Shown here piece after piece: positions 1 to 10,031 of a DNA stretch of 64,000 nt. Position 1 is the stretch's first letter. Every line of letters starts with the position of its first letter. Below the pieces are notes generated by a model that did no database searches, was not told where the DNA came from, and worked only from the letters and a program-made list of their open reading frames with translations. The translations under genes were made by a program, and so were the position numbers. The DNA lies in the NCBI GenBank assembly GCA_016928055.1, contig JAFGLM010000003.1:1-64000 (forward strand), read 5' to 3'. The DNA is from Gammaproteobacteria bacterium. GTDB taxonomy: Bacteria; Pseudomonadota; Gammaproteobacteria; HTCC5015.

Positions 1-120
1 CAGTTCTTCAAGCTCCAGTTCTTCAAGCTCCAGTTCTTCAAGCTCCAGTTCTTCAAGCTCCAGTTCTTCAAGCTCCAGTTCTTCAAGTTCCAGTTCTTCA
101 AGTTCCGGTTCTTCAAGTTC
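1..120 (+). repeat. 15-bp tandem repeat coding for poly-serine
   Basis: Eight consecutive copies of a 15-base unit (first unit cagttcttcaagctc) run from the window edge to 120; the last three differ by a c-to-t or a-to-g change. Read in the frame of the following gene the unit gives five serines, with glycine appearing in the last copies. This is a flexible linker of the type joining modules in secreted proteins. The array continues beyond the left edge, so its true copy number is unknown. Confidence 0.95.
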
Positions 121-823
121 CGGTGCTGTTACCGGTCTGGTTTTTCCTGACAATAATTCCGTAACAAACGGTAACACGGTTCGCTTTCAGTTTACCTCAC
201 CGCTTAGTCCCTATCCAGCAACCTATATCTGGAGATACTATCCAGTACAACAGGCTGGATACAATACGACTTTTTTCTGGGGCAATAACGGTGAATTTGA
301 CGCCGGTGATGTCTATTACGGCTTTCATCCCTATCCCAGCCCGCCGCCCAATGGAGTGAATCATAAGTGGGAAATCTCGGTTGCCGGTATCGATACACAA
401 AGCCCTGAAAGTGTCGTCTACGAAACCTGGTATACACAGGTCGCCAGAGTTTACGTCAGCGGATCTTATCGAATTCTTGAGTTTTACTGGGACTGGCCTG
501 ACACCAGTTCACATGTCATCGTCGAAACAATTGAAATCGCCGAGCAACCCACTCTCCCACCTCAACCCGTTTTAACTTTTGGCGATGCACCATGGGCGCC
601 CGGTAACGAAATGCTGTCGGGAATCCTAAGAGGCATTCAGGTTTATGATTCGCTGTTATCAATCTCCGATATCGCCAACGAGATCGCATCGCCTGGATCC
701 ATTACAACACCATGGTACCTGAATCTCAATCCGACCCCTTCCGATATCAGCGACAAGTCCGGTAACGGTCATCATCCCGTCTGGGTAGGTCAGCTGCGGC
801 CAACTCTGTATCAGGAACAATAA
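2..823 (+). CDS. Secreted poly-serine linker protein, 5' end missing
   Basis: The open frame enters from the left edge through the poly-serine repeat and ends with TAA at 821-823, so the N-terminus lies outside the window. After the linker the roughly 230-residue module is closely similar, along its whole length, to the next gene: the shared segments include FFWGNNGEF, DTWYTQVARVYVSG-like and LEFYWDWPDT. The C-terminal part (RGIQVYDSLLS, then DISDKSGNGH) resembles LamG/concanavalin-type domains, which suggests carbohydrate or surface binding; that is inference. The likely history is tandem duplication, one copy having a long serine linker and the other a short Gly/Ser stretch. Catalytic residues are not recognisable. 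Confidence 0.8.
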   Translation, partial: SSSSSSSSSSSSSSSSSSSSSSSSSSSSSSSSSSSGSSSSGAVTGLVFPDNNSVTNGNTVRFQFTSPLSPYPATYIWRYYPVQQAGYNTTFFWGNNGEFDAGDVYYGFHPYPSPPPNGVNHKWEISVAGIDTQSPESVVYETWYTQVARVYVSGSYRILEFYWDWPDTSSHVIVETIEIAEQPTLPPQPVLTFGDAPWAPGNEMLSGILRGIQVYDSLLSISDIANEIASPGSITTPWYLNLNPTPSDISDKSGNGHHPVWVGQLRPTLYQEQ

Positions 824-906
824 ACACTGATATTTAAAACAGCATCAGGTATATTCCAAGAACTTTTATGTAATAAAACGTTCTCTGAATAGTACGCGCG
901 CCGTTT

Positions 907-1740
907 ATGGATCCGGTTATGAAATCACCAAATAGATTTTTCCTGTGCATCATGTTTGCATGCTGTTCACTCTTATATGGTTGCAATGGCGGCGGCGGTG
1001 ACAGTCAGTCTGATACTGGAGGATCCGGATCTTCGGGTTCAGGATCGATAACCGGCCTCGATTTTCCTGATAACGATACGATTACAAACGGCGATACCGT
1101 ACGCTTTCAGTTTACTTCGCCACTCAATCCCTACCCGGCAACGTATATCTGGAGAATTTACCCGCGTCAGCAACCAGGATATTACACAACCTTTTTCTGG
1201 GGTAATAATGGCGAGTTTCTACCGGGTGATGTTTATTACGGTTTTCATCCTTATCCTGACCCACCTCCCGATGGCACCAATCACAAATGGGAAATCTCGG
1301 TTAACGGCGTTGATACACAAAGCCCGCAAAACGTAGTGTACGACACCTGGTACACCCAGGTGGCCAGAGTCTATGTAAGTGGGACAGATAGGATACTGGA
1401 GTTTTACTGGGACTGGCCGGACACCACTTCACATGTCATTACTCAAACCGTTGCGATTGCCGAACAACCGGGCTTACCACCCAATCCCGTTTTAACATTT
1501 GGTGATGCACCGTGGGCTCAGGGCAATGAAATGTTGTCGGGGATTTTGCGCGGTATCCAGATTTATGATTCGCTGTTGTCAGAAAATGAAATCAGTGCCG
1601 AGATTGCGGATCCTGGGTCTGCCAGGAATCCTTGGTATTTAAATCTCAATCCAACGCCAACGGATATCAGCGATAAATCAGGTAACGGACACAGTCCGGT
1701 TTGGGTTGGTTCTTTGAGGCCGACTTTATACCAAAATTAA
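907..1740 (+). CDS. Lipoprotein paralogous to the preceding gene
   Basis: A 277-residue protein with a signal peptide ending in a lipobox (LLYGC, cysteine near residue 26) followed by Gly-rich and Gly/Ser-rich linkers, so it is probably an outer-membrane or periplasmic lipoprotein. ATG at 919 (residue 5) is an alternative start giving a better signal peptide (MKSPNRFF). The mature module is nearly the same as that of the upstream gene, only 83 bases away in the same orientation. The C-terminal half has a LamG-like look (LRGIQIYDSLLS; DISDKSGNGH). Function is unknown; glycan or matrix binding is a guess from the fold resemblance. Confidence 0.8.
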   Translation: MDPVMKSPNRFFLCIMFACCSLLYGCNGGGGDSQSDTGGSGSSGSGSITGLDFPDNDTITNGDTVRFQFTSPLNPYPATYIWRIYPRQQPGYYTTFFWGNNGEFLPGDVYYGFHPYPDPPPDGTNHKWEISVNGVDTQSPQNVVYDTWYTQVARVYVSGTDRILEFYWDWPDTTSHVITQTVAIAEQPGLPPNPVLTFGDAPWAQGNEMLSGILRGIQIYDSLLSENEISAEIADPGSARNPWYLNLNPTPTDISDKSGNGHSPVWVGSLRPTLYQN

Positions 1741-1756
1741 CAAATAGTTTAAAAAG

Positions 1757-2179
1757 CTAGCCTTCTATCTCATCGGTATCCACCTGGCCCGATAGGCGTC
1801 GGCGTATATGTGACCAGGACATGCCGACGGCCAGTATACCGGCCAATGCAAATTCAGCTAAATAGAGCACAGCATCGGCGCTGCCAGCGGGCAATACACC
1901 CCAATCGACCAGTAACCAGATCAGGGTTCCAAAAAAAGCCGCCGCCAGCATCAAACCAACACCACCCAGCGAATTAGCCGTAGCGCGGATAAAAATTACC
2001 CAACCAATGAGTAGCACCACACCAACAAAAATTTTGCCAACTATCTGGTTTTGCGGATCATGAGTTGCCCAGTGAAAAAAAGACCAGCCACTGGGATTGA
2101 AAGTAAAAAAGACCAGTATTAAGGCGGCCAGCAATCGCCAACCAAAACCGCCAATATTAAATTGCTCTGTATGCGACAT
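1757..2179 (-). CDS. Small four-helix membrane protein (DUF6524-like)
   Basis: A 140-residue protein with about four hydrophobic segments (roughly residues 13-32, 47-66, 73-93 and 101-121) and a short charged C-terminal tail (RRRLSGQVDTDEIEG). The N-terminal pattern GFGWRLLAALILVFFTFNPSG resembles the DUF6524 family of proteobacterial inner-membrane proteins; I recognise this from memory and the assignment is moderate. It lies just downstream of thiC on the same strand with a 19-base gap and could be co-transcribed. No catalytic motif is visible. Confidence 0.7.
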   Translation of the reverse strand: MSHTEQFNIGGFGWRLLAALILVFFTFNPSGWSFFHWATHDPQNQIVGKIFVGVVLLIGWVIFIRATANSLGGVGLMLAAAFFGTLIWLLVDWGVLPAGSADAVLYLAEFALAGILAVGMSWSHIRRRLSGQVDTDEIEG

Positions 2180-2198
2180 TTGCTACTCCCGAAAATAA

Positions 2199-4109
<1,911 letters not shown>

Positions 4110-4171
4110 TTAGGGTAAACGCTTACTTGAACCGGTAGGGACTGGAAGTGCCTGTCAGAAGATAAGTCCTG

Positions 4172-4297
4172 CACGCTTCCCTACGCCGGTATCAACCGGT
4201 TCAGGTTCGAAGGGTATGAACGCACCAAGGCGATATGCAGTCTGCCGACGCGCTCTTTTTCTCAACCGAACCACCTGCTGGTCCGGTACCCCTAGCT
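4172..4297 (-). promoter_or_regulatory. TPP riboswitch (THI element) upstream of thiC
   Basis: Read on the minus strand the leader contains the THI-box elements in the right order: ggggtacc near 4288-4295, a ttgaga element near 4258-4263, acccttcgaacctga near 4201-4215, and ggcgtagggaa closing the element near 4178-4188. These are the conserved thiamine-pyrophosphate aptamer sequences. It ends about 80 bases before the thiC ATG, leaving room for an expression platform. The boundaries are approximate. Confidence 0.95.
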
Positions 4298-4521
4298 AGT
4301 TATTGCAGAGTAGGGAAATTATCGCGGATTTTCAACCGACTTGTTGCGCGCACAGTTATTTTATTGAGCATGAATCCAAAAACCGCAAATTTAGCGTCAG
4401 AATTAAGGTGAATCGATCAAGCTGGAGTTTGGTATCGGATCGGAATTTGGCCGCATTTCTGAGCGCCACCCGGCGTGTTAGAATGCCGCCAGTTTTCAGG
4501 GCACCGAGAAACTTTTAAACG

Positions 4522-5169
4522 ATGAATATCGAACAGGCACGTTTCAATATGGTGAAACAGCAAATCCGCCCATGGGAGGTGCTGGATCGTCGAGTACTTG
4601 AAGTTATCCTGCAAACACCGCGTGAAGAATTTGTGCCACATCAATTTCGGCAACTGGCGTTTACCGATACTGATATTCCGCTGGCACACAATCAGTTTAT
4701 GTTACGCCCTGTTCTTGAAGGTCGTATTTTGCAAAGTCTGGATCTGCGAACCTCAGACACGGTACTGGAAATTGGAACCGGTAGCGGTTATCTGACGGCT
4801 TGTCTGGCTCAATTGGCAGGGCATGTCGAAAGTGTCGATATTTATCCGGAATTTATCGAACAGGCGAAGCAAAAACTGGCCATTTTCGACTGTGACAATG
4901 TGTCGCTCTCTGTCGGTGATGCTGCACAACAATGGGGTCAGGCAAATCAGTACGACGCGATTGCCGTAACCGGCGCGTTACCCTCGGTACCGGAGGCTTA
5001 CAAACGAGCCCTTGCGACGGATGGCCGCCTGTTTGTCATTATTGGTCAGGCTGACAAACCCATTATGGAGGCCATGCTGATAACGCGAAAGGGTAAAAAT
5101 CAATGGATGCAGGAAAGTCTATTTGAAACCTGGGTTTCACCGCTTATAAATGCCACCGGATACGCATGA
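4522..5169 (+). CDS. Protein-L-isoaspartate O-methyltransferase-like protein
   Basis: A 215-residue cytoplasmic methyltransferase of the PCMT family. The SAM-binding motif I VLEIGTGSGY is at about residues 81-90, and the N-terminus (RFNMVKQQIRPWEV) is the form found in the Pcm-like genes that precede tolC in many gammaproteobacteria. Family members repair isoaspartyl residues by methylation, but this tolC-linked subgroup is shorter and diverged from canonical Pcm, so the substrate is uncertain. ATG at 4522 follows 200 bases after the thiC leader on the opposite strand; tolC starts about 100 bases downstream and is probably co-transcribed. Confidence 0.85.
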   Translation: MNIEQARFNMVKQQIRPWEVLDRRVLEVILQTPREEFVPHQFRQLAFTDTDIPLAHNQFMLRPVLEGRILQSLDLRTSDTVLEIGTGSGYLTACLAQLAGHVESVDIYPEFIEQAKQKLAIFDCDNVSLSVGDAAQQWGQANQYDAIAVTGALPSVPEAYKRALATDGRLFVIIGQADKPIMEAMLITRKGKNQWMQESLFETWVSPLINATGYA

Positions 5170-5266
5170 AACTGACGAGCAGGTATACTGTCGTACCGGG
5201 AGATACATCACTGCCACACGCTTAGCAATATTCTGCCAACAAATAAAGAAAATAGAGAAAACTATC

Positions 5267-6652
5267 ATGCACATTCGAAATTTTTGCTACGCCGCCAACC
5301 TGGTTGCACTTGCCACGATAGCTAACGTCACATCCGCAGCAGACTTGTCCGAGGTTTATAGTCTGGCACAACGCAACGATGCGCAATTCCGCGCCGAAAC
5401 GGCCAGTTACTATGCGGCACGGCAGCAAAAACCTATTGCTCGCTCGGCATTACTGCCACAGATCAACGGTTCAGCTGAGAAAGGCGATTCATCGAGCAAA
5501 GGCAGTCAGTTATTTGATGCCAACGGCGATGGCTTTCGCGAAACGGCCATTTCTGTTCCTGGTGTAGATACAGAAACAACGCAATGGAACGTCAATTTAC
5601 GACAGTCCGTGTACAACCACGCTTACTGGAAAAGAATGCAACAGGCCAGCGCACTGGTCGCCCAGGCAGAAGCTCAATACGAAGCCAACAAACAGGCTCT
5701 GATTCTGCGTACCGCGGAGACCTATTTTAATGTGCTGGCAGCAGAAGATAATTTGACCTTTGCCGAAGCTGAAACCAAAGCAGTCGGCCAGCAATTGGAA
5801 CAGGCCAAACAGCGTTTTGAAGTTGGCCTTATTGCGATTACCGATGTAAAAGAATCCCAGGCAGAATACGATAATGCTGTTGCATCTGAGATAGAAGCAC
5901 GCAATCAACTTGACAGTTATCGCGAGGCGCTTTGGACTCTCACGAATACCAATATTCCGAAACTGGCGAAGCTGGGCGACAACTTGGCGCTGCAAGCACC
6001 TGAACCTCAGGATAAACAACAATGGGTTGATCAGGCACTGGCCAATAACCTTAATCTATTGGCAACCCAGTCAGCCTATCAGGCGGCAAAAAAGGAAGTT
6101 GCTGCACAACGCGCCGGTCATTATCCGAGCCTCGATCTGGTGGCCAGCCGAAGTTACAACGAATCGGATACAGGCCCTATAAGTGCAGGCGCTCTTGGTA
6201 TTCTGGATTCTGATCCTACTGACAACACAACTGATTATGTCGGGATTCAACTGACGGTGCCGATTTTTAGCGGTGGTCATGTCAGTTCCAGTACCAAAAG
6301 GGCAATCTATCAACGTGATGCGGCTGAGGAACAACTGGAACTCACCCGTCGTGCAACCGTACAACAAACCCGCAATGCCTATCAGAATGTGCTGGCCGAT
6401 ATCAGTCGCGTCAAAGCTTTGAAACAGGCTCTGATTTCGTCGCAAGCCGCCTACGAAGCAACCAACGCGGGATTTGAAGTGGGCACTCGTAATTCAGTGG
6501 AAGTGTTGTTATCGTTACGTAATACATTTCGAGCAGAACGCGATTATGCGGCTACCAGATATAACTATTTACTTAACACCTTGAGATTAAAACAGGCAGT
6601 CGGTAATCTTCAGGTCAACGACCTGCAGATCATCAATAACTGGTTAAAGTAA
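5267..6652 (+). CDS. tolC: TolC family outer-membrane channel protein
   Basis: Outer-membrane exit duct for type I secretion and tripartite efflux pumps. From ATG 5267 the protein has 461 residues with a cleavable signal peptide (MHIRNFCYAANLVALATIAN, cleaving after TSA), then two repeated coiled-coil/barrel halves characteristic of TolC: LSEVYSLAQRNDAQFRAE at the start and repeated long helices rich in A, Q and E, ending LKQAVGNLQVNDLQIINNWL. An upstream in-frame ATG at 5150 overlaps the preceding gene and would put 39 hydrophilic residues before the signal peptide, so 5267 is preferred. No inner-membrane pump genes are adjacent. Confidence 0.95.
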   Translation: MHIRNFCYAANLVALATIANVTSAADLSEVYSLAQRNDAQFRAETASYYAARQQKPIARSALLPQINGSAEKGDSSSKGSQLFDANGDGFRETAISVPGVDTETTQWNVNLRQSVYNHAYWKRMQQASALVAQAEAQYEANKQALILRTAETYFNVLAAEDNLTFAEAETKAVGQQLEQAKQRFEVGLIAITDVKESQAEYDNAVASEIEARNQLDSYREALWTLTNTNIPKLAKLGDNLALQAPEPQDKQQWVDQALANNLNLLATQSAYQAAKKEVAAQRAGHYPSLDLVASRSYNESDTGPISAGALGILDSDPTDNTTDYVGIQLTVPIFSGGHVSSSTKRAIYQRDAAEEQLELTRRATVQQTRNAYQNVLADISRVKALKQALISSQAAYEATNAGFEVGTRNSVEVLLSLRNTFRAERDYAATRYNYLLNTLRLKQAVGNLQVNDLQIINNWLK

Positions 6653-6662
6653 GACAATAAAA

Positions 6663-7577
6663 ATGAGATTAAGAGAAAAGGCGCCGCTTTTTCTGGCACC
6701 ACGATACTGGGCAACCTGGTTGTTAATTGGATTGATGTATGTATCGGCCAAATTGCCTTTGCCCGTGCTGTACGTAATGGGTTCGGCGATCGGTGAGATT
6801 GTCTATTGGCTGATACCGAGGCGCCGACACATTGCGCAAATCAATATCGATCTGTGTTTCCCTGAACTCAGCAAACAGGAACGGGCAAAACTGGTAAAAG
6901 ACTGTTTCCACAGTGTTGGAAAATCTGTAATGGAAACGTCGCTGGCATGGTGGGGCAACGAAAAAATTCTGCAAAAACGGGTGCAGATTGAAGGTCTTGA
7001 ATATATCGAACAGGCGAAGAAAACCAATCGCCCTATTCTGCTGTTAAGTGCTCATATGTGTTGCACTGAGATCGGCAGTAAGCTTCTATCCCTTTATTGT
7101 CCCTTTCAGGCCATGTACAAACCGGCTAAAAACCGCCTGTTTGACGCTGTTGTTGTTGCGCAGCGTAGTCGCATTTACGAGGATGTGATACCACGCAAAC
7201 AATCGCGACGCTTATTAAAAAATCTGAAAAACGGCATAACCACCTGGTATGCACCTGATCAGAGCTTTGGCAGTGAACGCACCCTCTTCGCGCCCTTCTT
7301 CGGTGTTCAGGCTGCAACCTTGACCGCCACCTCAAGACTGGTCAAATTTTCCAACGCAATTGTTATTGCTTTTTTTCCGTATCGATTGCCGGATAACAAG
7401 GGATACCGTCTGGTATTAAAACCGCCGCTGGAAAATTTCCCGAGCGATTCAGTGGTTGAGGATGCTGTCCGGGTAAACCAGATTATTGAAGAAGCAGTAC
7501 GCGTTGCTCCTGAGCAATATCTTTGGCTGCATCGACGTTTTCACCACCGCCCGGAAGGCGAAGCCCAGTTTTATTAA
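6663..7577 (+). CDS. lpxL: Lipid A biosynthesis lauroyl acyltransferase (LpxL/HtrB family)
   Basis: Adds a secondary acyl chain to Kdo-lipid A at the inner face of the cytoplasmic membrane. The 304-residue length fits. An N-terminal membrane anchor lies at about residues 15-35, and the family's catalytic HX4D/E motif is present as H131-MCCT-E136 within LLLSAHMCCTEIG. The gene lies 10 bases after tolC and its stop codon overlaps the start of waaA (TAATG), consistent with translational coupling of two consecutive lipid A/Kdo steps. Whether it is LpxL or a paralogue of LpxM type cannot be settled by eye. Confidence 0.92.
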   Translation: MRLREKAPLFLAPRYWATWLLIGLMYVSAKLPLPVLYVMGSAIGEIVYWLIPRRRHIAQINIDLCFPELSKQERAKLVKDCFHSVGKSVMETSLAWWGNEKILQKRVQIEGLEYIEQAKKTNRPILLLSAHMCCTEIGSKLLSLYCPFQAMYKPAKNRLFDAVVVAQRSRIYEDVIPRKQSRRLLKNLKNGITTWYAPDQSFGSERTLFAPFFGVQAATLTATSRLVKFSNAIVIAFFPYRLPDNKGYRLVLKPPLENFPSDSVVEDAVRVNQIIEEAVRVAPEQYLWLHRRFHHRPEGEAQFY

Positions 7578-8863
7578 TGGCCGTTCGCGTACCCTTGCGC
7601 TATCGCCTGCTGTTAGTCATTCTCAGCCCGCTGGTTTTTACCTACCTTGTATACTATACCTACCGTCACGGCGGTGGCTGGCGTTATATCAAACAACGAT
7701 CAGGCTATACGAAAAATCTCATATCAAATCGTGTTGCATGGCTACACGCCGCTTCTGTCGGCGAAGTGAACGCTGCGGTTCCTTTACTGGAATTACTGTT
7801 TAAACAGTATCCGGAAGTGCAATGGATATTAACAACCAATACCGTAACCGGCGCGCAATCCGTAGCGCAAAAATTCGGCAACCGGGTACAACATCATTAT
7901 TTACCGCTTGATTATCGAATTGCGATTCGGAATTTTCTGAAAAATGTTCAACCGCGCTGCTGTTTGATAATGGAAACCGAGCTGTGGCCAAATCTCTACA
8001 GCGTGTGTAAACAACAAAAAATCCCCCTGGCGATCATCAATGCGCGTCTTTCCAGGAAAACACTGGATATGCCCAAATGCCTGCGCAAAATCGCCACGTT
8101 TTGTCTGGAACAAGTGTATGTGATACTGGCACGTGGCAAACAGGACCAGATTGGTTTTATACAACTTGGCGCCGACCCCGACCGACTGCGGGTCATCGGC
8201 AACATTAAATATGCAGCAAATGATGCCCGTGTTAAACAGGCAGCGGTAAAATTTGATCGACCATTCGTACTCGCTGCCTCCACGCATAACGACGAAGAAC
8301 TACAGCTGGCACGCATGTGGCAATCGCTCAACATTAAATCGCATTTATTAGTCATAGCGCCCCGCTATCCGAACCGACGACAAGAAGTCCTTGAAGATCT
8401 GGAAAAAGCCGGTTTAAAAACCGCCGTTCGCAGCCAACAAGATTCCGTCACCTCCGAAACCGATGTTTACCTGGTCGATACGCTAGGCGAACTGGCCGGA
8501 TTTATGGCCGATGCGGATATCATATTTATGGGCGGCTCACTGGTTCCACGTGGCGGACAAAACGTACTGGAACCGGCAAAACTCGGTAAGGCCATCATCA
8601 CCGGCCCGCAAAGTTTTACTTTCGCCGAAGATATTGAAGCATTGCTTGATGCGGATGCGATTGTCTGTAGCAACACGATTGATGAATTAAAAAATACCAT
8701 TGTGGAATTACTACAGAAGCCAGATCGCGCAAAACAGCTGGGTAACAACGCACAACGGTTTATGGCAGAACGTGCAGATGTTGCGGAGCGGTATTTGGAT
8801 GAAATTAAACAATTGGGATGGCTTGAAAAAGATCAAAAGACTACCACGGTGAACACGGAGTAA
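7577..8863 (+). CDS. waaA: 3-deoxy-D-manno-octulosonic acid transferase
   Basis: WaaA (KdtA, GT30) transfers Kdo from CMP-Kdo to lipid A precursor. From ATG 7577 it has 428 residues, the usual size, with an N-terminal membrane segment (LLLVILSPLVFTYLVYYTY), the GT30 signature WLHAASVGEVNAAVPLL near residue 55, and the C-terminal nucleotide-binding segment MGGSLVPRGGQNVLEPAKLG. An upstream in-frame start at 7523 would overlap lpxL by 55 bases and is rejected. The final residues (KTTTVNTE) are encoded by the first part of a dispersed cacggag-type repeat that runs on beyond the stop, so the C-terminus appears to have been extended or altered by repeat invasion. The kdkA gene nearby suggests a single phosphorylated Kdo, hence a monofunctional transferase. 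Confidence 0.95.
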   Translation: MAVRVPLRYRLLLVILSPLVFTYLVYYTYRHGGGWRYIKQRSGYTKNLISNRVAWLHAASVGEVNAAVPLLELLFKQYPEVQWILTTNTVTGAQSVAQKFGNRVQHHYLPLDYRIAIRNFLKNVQPRCCLIMETELWPNLYSVCKQQKIPLAIINARLSRKTLDMPKCLRKIATFCLEQVYVILARGKQDQIGFIQLGADPDRLRVIGNIKYAANDARVKQAAVKFDRPFVLAASTHNDEELQLARMWQSLNIKSHLLVIAPRYPNRRQEVLEDLEKAGLKTAVRSQQDSVTSETDVYLVDTLGELAGFMADADIIFMGGSLVPRGGQNVLEPAKLGKAIITGPQSFTFAEDIEALLDADAIVCSNTIDELKNTIVELLQKPDRAKQLGNNAQRFMAERADVAERYLDEIKQLGWLEKDQKTTTVNTE

Positions 8864-8882
8864 AAAAGAGGACACGGAGAAA
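8843..8882. repeat. cacggag-type direct repeat at the end of waaA
   Basis: The sequence accacggtgaacacggag is followed after a short spacer by agaggacacggagaaag. This pattern of repeated acacggag words occurs between genes in many proteobacteria. Here it begins inside the last codons of waaA and crosses the TAA at 8861-8863. It immediately precedes the left inverted repeat. Confidence 0.6.
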
Positions 8883-8888
8883 GATTTT

Positions 8889-8927
8889 TGAGCGAGTAGC
8901 CCGGATGAAGTGAAAAGGAATCCGGGA
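8889..8927. repeat. Left 39-bp inverted repeat
   Basis: Starts tgagcgagtagcccggatga and ends aatccggga. Its reverse complement matches 9354-9392 at 33 of 39 positions by my count. The core word gtagcccggatgaag resembles dispersed intergenic repeats of gammaproteobacteria. Within each arm the cccgga...tccggg words can also form a small hairpin. Confidence 0.85.
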
Positions 8928-8936
8928 GCTTGCCGA

Positions 8937-9320
8937 TTATTCACGAACGATATAAAACAACCAAGGCGCAACAGTTATTAAGGTAATAAACAACACCCAT
9001 ACCCTGCCCGCGAGCAAATTGTAGTCATGAAGTACCTTTGATAAAGCTTGGCGTGAAAGTACAAGCCCCATAAAAAACTCAAAAACTACTGTAAAACTGA
9101 GCCACATTATACCAATCGAAAAAGCATGCCCACTAGAGGTCGGTGGAAAACGAGATATGACGTACCAGATAAAACTTCCGATAAAGACCGAACCAATTAG
9201 TGTCGAAAGCTGGTGTGCACGAAGTTCAGACAATACTCTACCAAAGGTAAACTGCCGCAAAGCACCATTGGCAATTGCTATGAGAAGCATTGGAATCCAC
9301 ATGAGTATGTATATGGTCAC
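8937..9320 (-). CDS. Small integral membrane protein inside an inverted-repeat pair
   Basis: A 127-residue protein with four predicted membrane helices (about residues 2-20, 40-58, 68-90 and 105-125) and few charged residues. I do not recognise the family with certainty. It is alone on the minus strand between waaA and gmhB and has no apparent link to lipopolysaccharide synthesis. The gene is closely framed by two 39-bp inverted repeats (8889-8927 and 9354-9392), ending 9 bases from one and starting 33 bases from the other, so it may have arrived as a small cassette. No transposase is present. Confidence 0.65.
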   Translation of the reverse strand: MTIYILMWIPMLLIAIANGALRQFTFGRVLSELRAHQLSTLIGSVFIGSFIWYVISRFPPTSSGHAFSIGIMWLSFTVVFEFFMGLVLSRQALSKVLHDYNLLAGRVWVLFITLITVAPWLFYIVRE

Positions 9321-9353
9321 GATACTTTACCTTTTTGCTTTTTAAGCAATCTA

Positions 9354-9392
9354 TCCCGGGTTTCGTTTCACTTCATTTGGGCTACTTGCTCA
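9354..9392. repeat. Right 39-bp inverted repeat
   Basis: Reverse-complement partner of 8889-8927, with six differences. It begins tcccgggtttcgtttcactt and ends ctacttgctca. Together the two arms enclose 426 bases holding one membrane-protein gene. Confidence 0.85.
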
Positions 9393-9406
9393 GGCCGCAC
9401 ATAAAA

Positions 9407-9432
9407 GTTGGGTTTCGCAAGCTCAACCCAAC
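9407..9432. repeat. Small palindromic intergenic repeat
   Basis: gttgggtt at 9407-9414 pairs with aacccaac at 9425-9432 around a 10-base loop. Words of this kind (gttgggtt...aacccaac) are common dispersed repeats between proteobacterial genes. It lies between the right inverted repeat and the end of gmhB and lacks a T-run, so I do not call it a terminator. Confidence 0.6.
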
Positions 9433-9441
9433 CTACACTTC

Positions 9442-9996
9442 TCAACCCCCAAACTCCAACCCCACCAGCTCATACAAACTCTTGTAAACCGGTATATCCT
9501 TAAACTCCTCAGGTAACTTATCAGCTTCACCGATAAAGTAACTGCGCGCAATACCTGCAGCCTGCGCAGCCTGTAAGTCACTCAGCTTATCTCCAACCAG
9601 AATGGAAGACTGTAAATCCAACCCATGATCTTTTGCTGCATCGAGAAACATTTGCGGACCTGGTTTTCGATAAGGCGATTCTTGTCGATAGTTATCAATT
9701 TCTGCTTCAGCGTGATAGGGGCAGAAATAAACGCCGGTTACCGGTATGTTCTGTTCAGAAAATCTTTCCAGCATCCAGTTATTTAACGTATTAAAATCCG
9801 CCTCGGTGAAATAGCCACGAGCTATTCCAGACTGGTTGGTGGCGATAATGAGTTTGTAGCCCAGCTGATGCAGGCGACGGCAAGCATCGAAGACGCCGTC
9901 AATAAAATGAAAATCTTCTATCTTATAAACGTAACCGAGATCTTCATTGATCACCCCATCTCGATCAAGAAAAATGGCCTTGGATAATTCAGACAT
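9442..9996 (-). CDS. gmhB: D-glycero-beta-D-manno-heptose 1,7-bisphosphate 7-phosphatase
   Basis: Removes the 7-phosphate from heptose bisphosphate in ADP-heptose synthesis (cytoplasm). It is a HAD-family protein of 184 residues, the usual GmhB size: the nucleophile motif FLDRDGVIN gives D11 and D13, followed by ATNQSGIARG (motif II) and LVGDKLSDLQAA (motif III/IV). The zinc-loop cysteine-histidine pattern is only partly seen (VYFCPYHAE), so zinc binding is uncertain. It is the last gene of the minus-strand run gmhA-gmhB. Confidence 0.93.
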   Translation of the reverse strand: MSELSKAIFLDRDGVINEDLGYVYKIEDFHFIDGVFDACRRLHQLGYKLIIATNQSGIARGYFTEADFNTLNNWMLERFSEQNIPVTGVYFCPYHAEAEIDNYRQESPYRKPGPQMFLDAAKDHGLDLQSSILVGDKLSDLQAAQAAGIARSYFIGEADKLPEEFKDIPVYKSLYELVGLEFGG

Positions 9997-10031
9997 TACG
10001 CGTAATTTTTGAATTTAGCCTTAAAAGAAAC

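Noticed and set aside
1..120. Regular repeats that could look like a CRISPR array
   Set aside because: The units are directly abutting with no spacers, and they read as poly-serine in the frame of the following gene.
8889..9392. Insertion sequence made of the two inverted repeats
   Set aside because: No transposase and no DDE motifs between the arms; the enclosed gene is a membrane protein, so a non-autonomous cassette is the most that can be said.
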